22,880 nt of DNA from Stramenopiles sp. TOSAG23-3 (Eukaryota > Sar): contig LT642272.1 in assembly GCA_900128585.1 (NCBI GenBank), positions 3,717 through 26,596 of the forward strand, in the 5' to 3' direction. Both the position numbers and the translations under genes were made by a program. Under the pieces are notes generated by a model. That model ran no database searches and was not told where the DNA came from. It was given only the letters and a program-made list of their open reading frames with translations. Positions 1-7,771 of the stretch are shown here, piece after piece (within the stretch, counting starts at the first letter, position 1; every line of letters begins with the position of its first letter).

Positions 1-86
1 ATTTGAAAATATAATTCTACTTCTTCTTCTTCCCCGCCCCCTCCATCCTTGATGCCCTATGAGAAATAATGTTCTATTCAGAAAAT

Positions 87-105
87 ACGTAACGGGTGGT
101 TACGT
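87..105. promoter_or_regulatory. ACGT-core inverted repeat upstream of the SET gene
   Basis: Two perfect 7-bp arms, ACGTAAC and GTTACGT, flank the spacer GGGTG about 90 bp upstream of the ATG at 196. ACGT cores are typical of bZIP-type factor sites, so a dimeric binding site is plausible, but function is inferred from symmetry alone. Confidence 0.35.
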
Positions 106-195
106 CTGGCGTACTTACATTTTTCAGTTTGTTTTAGTGAATTAGTTTTTTAATCGTCGTTGAATTGTTCGCGCTTGTTGCGTAAGTTGGTTTCT

Positions 196-1764
196 ATGGC
201 GTCCCTTATGGCGTCGGCAGGTGCGGGGGCGCCAGCGTCTCGGTCGGAAAAAACGTTGAAACGACCGCTTTCCTTGAAAAAGGCGGCCCATGGCGGAAAG
301 CGTATGCCTCTGTTCTGCATGTCCATTAGGGAACTGAAGAGATTTGTGGAGGCGGAGAAGTTAAGGAGTCTGGAGCTTCAGAATTCTCGCGTAAAAAGAA
401 AACGGCACGCGTTGCTCCCTGGAGAGTTTTTTCACAAGTCACTTGCCGTGAAAAGGATCGAAGGGTCGGGAAACGGAGTAGTCACTGTCGATGAAGACCT
501 TCGTATTGGGACTGTGATTGTTCAGGCCAAAGGGGTTTGCAGCGATTCTATTGACATTGCAGACCTGTTCGTCGGCCTTCTCACGAAGCTGTCGAGCTCG
601 GACCGCGAGACACGGAAGGAATCCCGAACGGTTTTGCAGAACTGCCGTCGGTTTTGCCCGAACCCTGTCCCGCAAGACTTGCTGGAGAAGGTGGAAAGCA
701 GACGGAAGGAGCTAGAAAAGCTATCGAAGCTGTACCCGAAGGCGATGATGGGCGCCGAGGACATGCTAAAACTCCTCGTAAAGTTTCATCGGAACGGGTT
801 TACGGCGGGCGTTTTTCCTTTAGCAGCCTACTTCAATCATTCCTGCACCCCGAACTGCGCCCACCATTATAACCCCGTCAGCCGAATGTACGAAGTGCGG
901 ACGATCGAAGACATCCGAGACGAAGGAACCGAGCTGACAATCTCCTACTTGGCGGAGGCGCGCTGGTACTTGCCGACCGACCAGCGCCGTACAATTTTGC
1001 AAGGGCAGTACGGATTTCACTGCATGTGCCGTAGGTGCAACAGGTCTTCGGCGCAGTGCACCAAGTCGATCTTGGCCGCAGAGCTTGGTTCGGAGTGCGC
1101 ACGCTGCCAGCTGTGCGACAACGCGAACAATTTTTGTTTTGCCCTGGACGACCACCAAGGGAATGACCTACCGGGGTACACGCCCTGCAAGGCGTGCGGG
1201 AAGGAGAACGATGCGGAGCACTTGGATTCTCTGTTTTTAGAAGCATATTACGGCCTGAACAATTCGCTTACTTTGCCAGAGGAGCAGTGCGAGAAATTGC
1301 TCATTGGGTTGTACGACAACGCCAAACACTGGCTCCACCCTTCGCACTGGATCCTGTACAAACTGCACGATAGTTTGCAGCACATATCGAAAGAGCTTGC
1401 GATCAACACACGCAACAAAGGAAAAAACAGTTGGAACACGGCCGTTTCCTTAGACAAGAACGGAGACCGGCTGGAAGCCCCAAAGGATACGGGCATGTCG
1501 GAGTATGCTCAGCACGTCAGCGTACACAGAAAGCACTCCCTCCTGCTGTTAAATTGCATCGGCACGTTCCACGCCAACGAAAACTTGTCGTGTGTTATAA
1601 AAGAGCGAGCCGCTAGTGCCATACGCACGTACGTTTCGGTGATGCAGGACGAATCGCCGGAGTTGATCGGGAACGACCTCGACGCAAAGCGATTGCTAGC
1701 GAAGGCGGCGGCACTGGAACGGGAAGCGATCCGAGTCCAAAAATCTATTCGTGGGTTAATATGA
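196..1764 (+). CDS. SET-domain protein, SMYD/SET5-like, no MYND finger seen
   Basis: Likely protein-lysine methyltransferase of 522 aa. The SET core shows the NHSC-x-PN motif at residues 214-219, which forms the AdoMet and substrate pocket, then the E-L-T-I-S-Y motif at 246-251 with the conserved Tyr251, then a post-SET cluster CMCRRC with Cys276, Cys278 and Cys281. Two further Cys pairs (CARC/CQLC and CKAC regions, about residues 300-340) look like an extra zinc ribbon. The C-terminal third is helical and TPR-like, as in SMYD proteins. No MYND zinc finger is visible in the N-terminal half. The frame stays open upstream of 196, but only to non-ATG codons; the ATG at 196 is followed by G, as in most genes here, and a second ATG lies four codons on. 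It converges on the FERM gene with a 248-bp gap. The family is secure; the substrate is unknown. Confidence 0.85.
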   Translation: MASLMASAGAGAPASRSEKTLKRPLSLKKAAHGGKRMPLFCMSIRELKRFVEAEKLRSLELQNSRVKRKRHALLPGEFFHKSLAVKRIEGSGNGVVTVDEDLRIGTVIVQAKGVCSDSIDIADLFVGLLTKLSSSDRETRKESRTVLQNCRRFCPNPVPQDLLEKVESRRKELEKLSKLYPKAMMGAEDMLKLLVKFHRNGFTAGVFPLAAYFNHSCTPNCAHHYNPVSRMYEVRTIEDIRDEGTELTISYLAEARWYLPTDQRRTILQGQYGFHCMCRRCNRSSAQCTKSILAAELGSECARCQLCDNANNFCFALDDHQGNDLPGYTPCKACGKENDAEHLDSLFLEAYYGLNNSLTLPEEQCEKLLIGLYDNAKHWLHPSHWILYKLHDSLQHISKELAINTRNKGKNSWNTAVSLDKNGDRLEAPKDTGMSEYAQHVSVHRKHSLLLLNCIGTFHANENLSCVIKERAASAIRTYVSVMQDESPELIGNDLDAKRLLAKAAALEREAIRVQKSIRGLI

Positions 1765-1810
1765 TGGGGGCGAGGGTGAAGGCCAATAATTTCTATCATA
1801 TTATGTTATG

Positions 1811-1847
1811 TATCATACGAGGTTGTTTTTTTCATATCATACGAGGT
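1811..1847. repeat. 13-bp direct repeat in the 3' spacer
   Basis: The word TATCATACGAGGT occurs at 1811-1823 and exactly again at 1835-1847, in the short convergent spacer just after the SET gene stop. It could be a 3'-end processing or regulatory element, or a local duplication. Confidence 0.5.
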
Positions 1848-2012
1848 AAGAATCTTATTTGCGTTCGTTGCATGTGTGTGGTGTAGTTTATATTAATCCT
1901 TTGGGTGAATGAATGCTGCGCCGCACGCATGTCGTTCTGAGCACTTCCGGACATTGCACGCCCAGGGGCACTGTGTTCTAAATTGAACCACCCGGGCAAA
2001 CAGGGCTCTCAC

Positions 2013-3746
2013 TCAAACAGCCCCTGTCTTGCCTGCTTTGGAGTCTCTCCTGGCTTTCAGCGCCCTCAGCGCGGACATGCGGCGATTCTTGGCAGCTTCT
2101 CTTTTCTGTTCTGCAGATAACGGTGCCTTCATTGCCTTTTTGGGGGGCGGGGGCGGGGGCGCCCCGTTTCTCGACTTGACTTGGGACCCAAACTGGACGC
2201 TTTTGGCGCCCTGTATTTGTCGCGCTTCCACCTCCCCGATTGCTTTGCCGGACGACACGGCCGCTGTCATTGCCACGCTCCCGCGCTTCCCGCCTCTCAA
2301 CGGATTGCTCAACATCTCGGGCTCCACCGCCTTCCCTTCGAAGAAGTCTGCCCCTTCAAATGCTACGATTTCGGCATTCAAAGGCTCTTCGACTACGTTC
2401 TCCTCTCGTAGGATGGCGTTTTTAAGGCGCAGGATGTCTTCTTTATCGCGCTGGGCCATGACCTCGGAGTTGCCATTGTGGAACTCCATCAGGGCGGAGA
2501 TGGAGTCTTGGACCCGTTTCTGTATGGCCTCGGGGTAGTCGTACACCAAGAATTTGATTTCCTCTTGTACGACAAACGCGAACAGGTTTGGGTTTGGGGC
2601 TACCGTCCACTGAAGAATGTTCGAGAAGGGGTAGTACTCGCTGAAGGTTAGGTTCCATCCCGATAAAAGGTAAATTCCGTCGTTGCTCACTGCGCACATG
2701 GCCTGCTTCGGGGGACTGCGCTCCCCCTGCTGCTGGGAATCTTGCGTCATCACTTTCACCGCAAACATGCTCGCGCCGTAGTACGCAACGGCGTCTTCCA
2801 CCATTTCTATGAGCTCGAGCTCTACGCTCAGGGCACTCTGGTTTTTTGAAAGGGCATTTACTTCCGCAAGGACGTCTCTCTCGACGGAATCGTGCCCGAA
2901 CCGGTCCATGATGGCGGGAGAAATCACGTCTCGGACCTTAACCTGGCCGGTTATCCCGCGGAGCCGGAGCGCGATGATCTGCAGGGCCGCGCACTTGATG
3001 GCGCGCTTCACCGACAGGGAGTACATCCCGTTCGATATGCGGTGGCAGCATTCGAGGTACTTCAGGCGGTGCGACCCACTTCCCTTGGGCGAGGACATGG
3101 CCTTGATCGCCATGTTGTCGAACGGGCCGCTGGGAAGGTAGTAATTCTGCTGGTAGACCAGGCGGCAGCTCCCGTCGATCTCGGCCGCCGGCGGCCAGTC
3201 GGCCATTACGTCCACGATCCTCACGTCCTCGTCTAGTGGCAAATAGTTTCCGAACCCGTACTGGACCACCCCACAGACCCCGTCGAACGGGATCTTGAGG
3301 GCTACTTTCAATAGCATGTTCATCTCCCCGATGACCGTGTATTGGTCAAAGGTGATCGACACGTGGACGGCCGTGTTGACTAAAAACACGCGGGCAAGCC
3401 CGGCTTTGATGAGCGTGCCGGACTCGTCGACTTCCAGGTCTCGGAGAAGGGAGGAGAGCGGGCCCGGTTCCCCGGTCCTCGCCAGCTTCATCGACGCCCG
3501 CCTCTCTTGGGCTACTTCTTTCATCATGGTGATGGACGCGCGCGCGTGCTTCTTGACGGTCTTGCCCGCAGCCTTGGCAATTTCAGCCGCCTTCTCCATC
3601 GCCTCCACCACACTCTGACGCTTGGTCTTCTTCTTCTCCTTCGTTGGCGGTGCCCCAAACGAGTGCCCACCGTCGTGCGTAAAGTTCTTCAACGCATTCT
3701 TGGTCTTTACCTTTCCCCTAGTTGTGCTTCCAGTGAATGAGGCCAT
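2013..3746 (-). CDS. FERM-domain-like protein with basic N-terminus and proline-rich tail
   Basis: 577 aa, probably a membrane-cytoskeleton adaptor. Residues 1-90 are Lys/Arg-rich and probably disordered. Residues about 118-185 resemble the ubiquitin-like F1 lobe. About 200-315 resemble the helical F2 lobe, including the segment around AIKCAALQIIALRLRG. About 320-422 resemble the PTB-like F3 lobe: a YGASMFAVK strand, then a YPFSNILQW strand and a closing helix near 404-422. The tail (423-577) has six prolines at 530-535, then a basic helix. No motor, MyTH4, talin rod or ERM actin-binding tail is seen, so this is a stand-alone FERM protein if the call is right. ATG at 3746 is followed by G; stop is TGA. 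The call rests on pattern likeness only; a PH/PTB-like protein is the main alternative. Confidence 0.6.
   Translation of the reverse strand: MASFTGSTTRGKVKTKNALKNFTHDGGHSFGAPPTKEKKKTKRQSVVEAMEKAAEIAKAAGKTVKKHARASITMMKEVAQERRASMKLARTGEPGPLSSLLRDLEVDESGTLIKAGLARVFLVNTAVHVSITFDQYTVIGEMNMLLKVALKIPFDGVCGVVQYGFGNYLPLDEDVRIVDVMADWPPAAEIDGSCRLVYQQNYYLPSGPFDNMAIKAMSSPKGSGSHRLKYLECCHRISNGMYSLSVKRAIKCAALQIIALRLRGITGQVKVRDVISPAIMDRFGHDSVERDVLAEVNALSKNQSALSVELELIEMVEDAVAYYGASMFAVKVMTQDSQQQGERSPPKQAMCAVSNDGIYLLSGWNLTFSEYYPFSNILQWTVAPNPNLFAFVVQEEIKFLVYDYPEAIQKRVQDSISALMEFHNGNSEVMAQRDKEDILRLKNAILREENVVEEPLNAEIVAFEGADFFEGKAVEPEMLSNPLRGGKRGSVAMTAAVSSGKAIGEVEARQIQGAKSVQFGSQVKSRNGAPPPPPPKKAMKAPLSAEQKREAAKNRRMSALRALKARRDSKAGKTGAV
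2142..2160 (+). other. G-run tract opposite the polyproline codons
   Basis: On the plus strand three G runs of six, five and five are separated by single C. They are the complement of the six proline codons of the FERM-like protein. Splitting the six-G run would give four short runs, so G-quadruplex formation in the non-template strand is possible but not compelling. Confidence 0.35.
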
Positions 3747-3985
3747 CCTGAAAGGTCTGTCTGTCCTGTCGCTTTAATGTCCGCTGGACGTGTATATCTA
3801 TATACTGTAATAGGTACCGTGCGCGTGTGTGGTGGCGTCCGTTGGTGGTGGTTCTCTACGTGTATATAAATAAAACAAACAGAGAGAGAAAAAAGCACGA
3901 AAGGCGGAGGGAAGTCGTCAAACGGGGAAGTAAAAAGTGTCAACTTGGGCTTGTTGTAATAACAACAACAAAAAAAAGAAACTAG

Positions 3986-3993
3986 TTACGTAA
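3986..3993. promoter_or_regulatory. TTACGTAA palindrome upstream of the FERM gene
   Basis: A perfect 8-bp palindrome with the same ACGT core as the inverted repeat at 87-105, about 240 bp upstream of the ATG at 3746 on the minus strand. It matches the general form of a bZIP dimer site. Role inferred only. Confidence 0.3.
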
Positions 3994-4525
3994 ACAGAAC
4001 GATGAGTAAATTTAGTTCCCTCCAATTTATTAGTTCAAGGGTTGTTGTTCGTTAAGCTATTTAAACTTTCCATATATAACAAACAACTGTATGTATGTTT
4101 GTATGTATTTATGTATGTGTGTGGTCTATTTTTTTTATTATTACATGAATGAACGCGTCCGTCGTGTATTTTTTTAATATTTTAATACCAATGTGGGGTG
4201 GGTTCTCTTGTTCTCTTCTTCTCTTGTTTTCTTGTTCTCTTTTCTTCTTAGACTATCATTGTACTTAAATTATATTGTCGTATTATTATTATTATTTATT
4301 TTATCAAATCTGAAGAGAGATCAAATAAATCATAAATTAAGGATATATATATATTATAATAATAATAATATGATGATGATATTATAAATCTGTATATCTA
4401 CAATTAGTTATCTATTCCAAATTGGTCTTATATTATTATTCCTATATATACATTTCCTTAATGTGTTGGTCTTCTCTCTCTTCTTCTCTCTCTTCAGCCC
4501 TGATTCTTTCTTTCTATTTTCGATC

Positions 4526-4568
4526 TTCCTTCCTTCCTTCCTTCCTTCCTTTCTTTCTTTCTTTCTTC
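4526..4568. repeat. TTCC/TTTC tetranucleotide array
   Basis: A pure pyrimidine run that changes from TTCC units to TTTC units. It is a simple-sequence repeat within the large spacer; a similar CCTT run lies at 7274-7316. Confidence 0.9.
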
Positions 4569-4970
4569 ATTCGATCTTCTCTTCTTTCTTAGACTAATAA
4601 TAATAATGTATTATAAAGGGTCGATATCTACTTTTAGTCTACAATAGTCTAGTAATACGAAGTATTATAAATAAGTATAGAGATAACACAGTTTAATTAG
4701 AAAATAGAGGAGTTAAAAGTTAACTTTTTTTTTTTTTTATTAGATTTACTACCATTACTACAGTGTACACTATACAACTACTACTGACAACGAACATTAG
4801 CTTATAATAATAAAAATAAATAGACTAATAAACTTCTGCTGAATGAAATATTTTAAATGGCTTTGATTTATTTATTATTTTTATATATAATTTTAATGAT
4901 TCCATTTGGACTTATTTCCCTTCTTCTTCTTAGGGCTTTTTTAGTGCTCTTGTTATCTGTATAAGTTGGA

Positions 4971-5010
4971 TTTAGTTTTAGTTTTAGTTTTAGTTTTAGT
5001 TTTAGTTTTA
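4971..5010. repeat. (TTTTAG)n hexanucleotide array, about 6.5 copies
   Basis: Uninterrupted hexamer repeat on the plus strand. The unit resembles a telomere repeat with too few G residues, but it is short and internal, so I call it a microsatellite. Confidence 0.9.
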
Positions 5011-5186
5011 ATAATTTACCATAGTGAAGCTATATAAATATATAAATAAATGTATGTATTCCATAGTGTACACTATATAAAATATAATATAGAAAGAGGG
5101 ACTATAACTACAGTACGTAGTCGTATTATATAAAGATAGAAATAACTAGAACAAGAGAACTTCCCACTCTTTCCATTAAAAAATTA

Positions 5187-5231
5187 TTTTAATTTTAATT
5201 TTAATTTTAATTTTAATTTTAATTTTAATTT
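5187..5231. repeat. (TTTTAA)n hexanucleotide array, about 7.5 copies
   Basis: Uninterrupted hexamer array, 176 bp downstream of the TTTTAG array and differing from it by one base per unit. The two may share an origin. Confidence 0.9.
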
Positions 5232-5575
5232 CATTTGATTTTAAATTTGGATCTTTTCTTTTAAATTATACTTAATTTATATTTATACTATTTAAATAGA
5301 CGACTAGTCCATTAACCATCTTCTTTTTTTAATATTTTCCACTATTAACGACACTACCAAAATCTAGTATTCTAATGTACGTACAGTATATGGTGTAGTT
5401 TCATAAATAGGGTTAGCCAATTGAATTCTAATTCATTCTTCTGGAGTGGCAATTTTTTATGATTCAATACTTTAATGAGCAAACACACACAGAAAATGCA
5501 TTGACATTTATTGGTGGACGAAACCAAAAGAGTGGTTCTTCGTGCGGGTGTGGGGTGGCGTGGTACCATTCCGTT

Positions 5576-6835
5576 TTATTTCCAACATCTATTTTTTAAC
5601 ACTTTCACGCCACTCTCTTCGTACTCTTCTTTGGAGACCCAGAGTTGTTGGAAGGAGCCGAGGGAGGCGAGAATGGACCCACCCGTCCACGCGCTGACCC
5701 GGCTCTCTAAGCGCCCCGGGGTAACGAACCGCATGTTCAGTGCCTTTGGCAGAATACTATTGCACTCCAGGTTCAGGCGTTGCTGGATACCTTTGAAGCA
5801 GTTGTTCCCGCCCGCCAGGATGCAGTTGTTCGCAAGGGTCTTGCGAATGTCGACACTCGAGCAGGACAAGCTCTCCGCGATCAACTCGGGGAGCGAAACA
5901 AAATCCCTGCCATTACTATCACTATCACTACCACTACTACCCCCCCCAGAACTTCGCAACGGCGAGCAGTCCATCAAAAGCTCCGGTACGGTGTACCGGC
6001 ACAGCCGAAGGTCGACGTGATTCCCGTCCGGGAGCTCAAAGACGTCCGCGGGGACCTTCTCCGCGAGCGCCTTGTTGAACGGCGTGCGCGGCATGGTGCA
6101 AAAGTACTCCTTGGCGTCCGCCGCGATTTGCAATTTACAGAATTCAAGGTACGCCGAATCGACGTGCGAGGCATCGACGTCGGGGGTAAGCACCGTGCCG
6201 TCGCTTTGGGGCTCTTTGCGAAAGGTGAACGACGGCCTGACCTTCGCCCCGGTCTTCTCTATGGCCTTCAGCAGTTCCCCGGACAGCACGTCGCCCCCCA
6301 GCTTTGACCGCCGGACCCCTTTCAACAGCACGTGCCCCTCGTACACGGGCACCGTGGACGACCCCTGCCGCCCCGAGTCCAGCACCAGCGCCGTGGGGCG
6401 CCCGGACGCGAACGCCGACGCCGACGCCTTTCGCTGGAACCAGGCGTGGGGCACCTCGAACGTCTCGAATAGAATCTCCGCGTACTTTGCCGTGTCCTCC
6501 AGCGGGGCCCATGAGGGGAGCACCGCCATCGCGGGGCTCTCTTTCGACGGCCCACGCTCTCGGTTCTCGTAAAAGCCTTCCCACAGCTTCTCCACGCAGT
6601 CCCAGTCGTCGATGTCCCCGTCCTTCATAGGGTTCTTCAAGGCCGTGTTGCCCTGCAAGCAGTGGAACCCAACCGCAACTTCACCCACACCTTTGCATGC
6701 GCTCGAGTCATTCGCGTCGTACGCCATGTCAGAGGGCGTCATGTACTTTGGAAGGGCATCCCCCGCGTTCCCAAACAGGGAGTAACGCCCACCGATTTCA
6801 CCGATCACGGCGCCAGTATCGTCCCCACAGAACAT
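5576..6835 (-). CDS. ARP4: Actin-related protein, ARP4/ACTL6 (BAF53) type
   Basis: Nuclear actin-like subunit of chromatin-remodelling and histone-acetylation complexes (INO80, SWR1, NuA4, BAF in other eukaryotes). The 419-aa protein opens with GGDE-like FCGDDTGAV and an actin phosphate-1-like strand, as in ARP4/BAF53. It has an actin-like ELPDG segment before the C-terminal half, the adenosine-binding NNCILAGG at about 336-343, and ends at the AWTGG...W...EY..SG actin tail closing in NRCWK. Residues about 297-308 form a Gly/Ser/Asp loop coded by repetitive DNA at 5911-5947, where ARP4 proteins commonly carry an insertion. The frame stays open another 52 codons upstream, but that stretch includes a CGAA repeat and no family match, so the ATG at 6835 is preferred, although its +4 base is T. 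Stop is TAA. It is divergent from the glucuronokinase fusion. Confidence 0.85.
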   Translation of the reverse strand: MFCGDDTGAVIGEIGGRYSLFGNAGDALPKYMTPSDMAYDANDSSACKGVGEVAVGFHCLQGNTALKNPMKDGDIDDWDCVEKLWEGFYENRERGPSKESPAMAVLPSWAPLEDTAKYAEILFETFEVPHAWFQRKASASAFASGRPTALVLDSGRQGSSTVPVYEGHVLLKGVRRSKLGGDVLSGELLKAIEKTGAKVRPSFTFRKEPQSDGTVLTPDVDASHVDSAYLEFCKLQIAADAKEYFCTMPRTPFNKALAEKVPADVFELPDGNHVDLRLCRYTVPELLMDCSPLRSSGGGSSGSDSDSNGRDFVSLPELIAESLSCSSVDIRKTLANNCILAGGNNCFKGIQQRLNLECNSILPKALNMRFVTPGRLESRVSAWTGGSILASLGSFQQLWVSKEEYEESGVKVLKNRCWK

Positions 6836-7047
6836 GAAGCAGGCCTGATGATGATTTCGTATCGGACAACGACAAAGAAACGAACGAACGAACGAGCGAA
6901 AGACGACGCGGGAAAGAGGAAGACAAACAAACGTTTTAAGAAGCCAAATGCTCAATGCCACTTTTTCATTCATTTCTCTGTAGGTAAACAATTATTAGTC
7001 TCTCCTGTTATTTAACAAAACAACATTTTTTTTTTTATTATTATATT

Positions 7048-7062
7048 TAGTCTAGTCTAGTC
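7048..7062. repeat. (TAGTC)3 pentanucleotide repeat
   Basis: Three exact tandem TAGTC units in the divergent spacer; single or double copies of TAGTCT also occur near 4636 and 4646. Confidence 0.8.
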
Positions 7063-7273
7063 TGTTCTAAAATATAAATAATAATAAATATAAAAAAAAA
7101 CTTAGAGACTACCGAGTTGGTATTATTAATACAATAATAAAAAATAAATTAAAAAAATGAGAAGATGATGATGAATGTATGAAGGAGGAGTGGTTGTGGT
7201 GTGTGGGAAGACTGACTTTTTAATATTTTTTATAAATAATTATAGAGAGTACCTATATAATAGTAGTAAGTAG

Positions 7274-7316
7274 CCTTCCTTCCTTCCTTCCTCCTTCTTC
7301 CTCCTTCTTCTTTTTT
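7274..7316. repeat. CCTT/CCTTCTT pyrimidine tract
   Basis: Four to five CCTT units grade into CTCCTTCTT units and a run of T. It is a homopyrimidine simple repeat in a divergent promoter region, similar in kind to the arrays at 4526 and 17751. Confidence 0.9.
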
Positions 7317-7771
7317 AATTATATAAATATATTGTGATAGAAGAAGACTAATAATTATTTTATTTTTTATAATAATAGTAGTAGTAGTATTATAGTGTCT
7401 AGTAATGTAATCTGATAGATTATTTAATGATGTAACTTGCAATAATATTTTTTGGTGGTGGTTGGTTTGTTTGTGTTGTTTGAAGTTAGGACTTTTTTTT
7501 TTGATTAAACAAAATTTGTTGACTACGATATCACATGAAGTATAAATTTATTGTTCCTATTGCTACGAATACGTCACATAGAAGTGAAGTTATAGGTTAG
7601 AACTTGAAAATAGTGGATGGTATGTATTTGAATGTTGCATTAAGCATACCTTCCTTTTGTATAATTTGTATTTTGAATTTTGTAACCGTATTGACAGAGT
7701 GAACTCCCACAACCCAGCCGAACGCCTTTTGGAACTTTTTTTCTCTCGAGGGGGTGAGGTATACAATAAAT

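Larger units (their letters stand above)
3747..5575. other. 1.83-kb AT-rich spacer without a recognisable gene
   Basis: This is the largest spacer and the only one between genes on the same strand. It should hold the FERM gene promoter (near 3747-4000, with TATA-like stretches about 3795-3805 and 3860-3870) and the ARP4 3' end. The rest is very AT-rich microsatellite: TATG near 4089-4122, TTCC/TTTC at 4526-4568, AAT/ATG near 4355-4377, and two hexamer arrays at 4971-5010 and 5187-5231. The word AGTGTACACTAT occurs at 4762-4773 and 5064-5075. No ORF with normal coding composition, tRNA or rRNA was recognised. Confidence 0.7.
6836..7771. other. Divergent promoter spacer, ARP4 / glucuronokinase fusion
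   Basis: 936 bp between two start codons, very AT-rich. It contains a CGAA repeat at 6878-6900 in the ARP4 leader, TAGTC x3 at 7048-7062, a pyrimidine tract at 7274-7316, and a TGACGTA-type ACGT site (minus strand, 7570-7576) about 200 bp before the ATG at 7772. No gene recognised. Confidence 0.7.

Noticed and set aside
4193-4387. 64-codon ORF in the large spacer
   Set aside because: Leu/Phe/Ile/Asn-rich translation of AT-rich simple sequence; no coding signature.
4971-5010. TTTTAG array as an interstitial telomere
   Set aside because: Lacks the G run of known telomere units and is too short; kept as a microsatellite.
4971-5231. Tandem arrays as a CRISPR
   Set aside because: Units are contiguous hexamers without spacers, in a eukaryotic context.
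5372-5569. 65-codon ATG ORF just downstream of ARP4, minus strand
   Set aside because: Low-complexity, AT-rich codons and no recognisable motif; more likely ARP4 3' UTR.
6836-6991. 52-codon N-terminal extension of ARP4
   Set aside because: Starts at non-ATG, or at an ATG at 6973 whose product runs through a CGAA repeat; the family alignment begins at the ATG at 6835.
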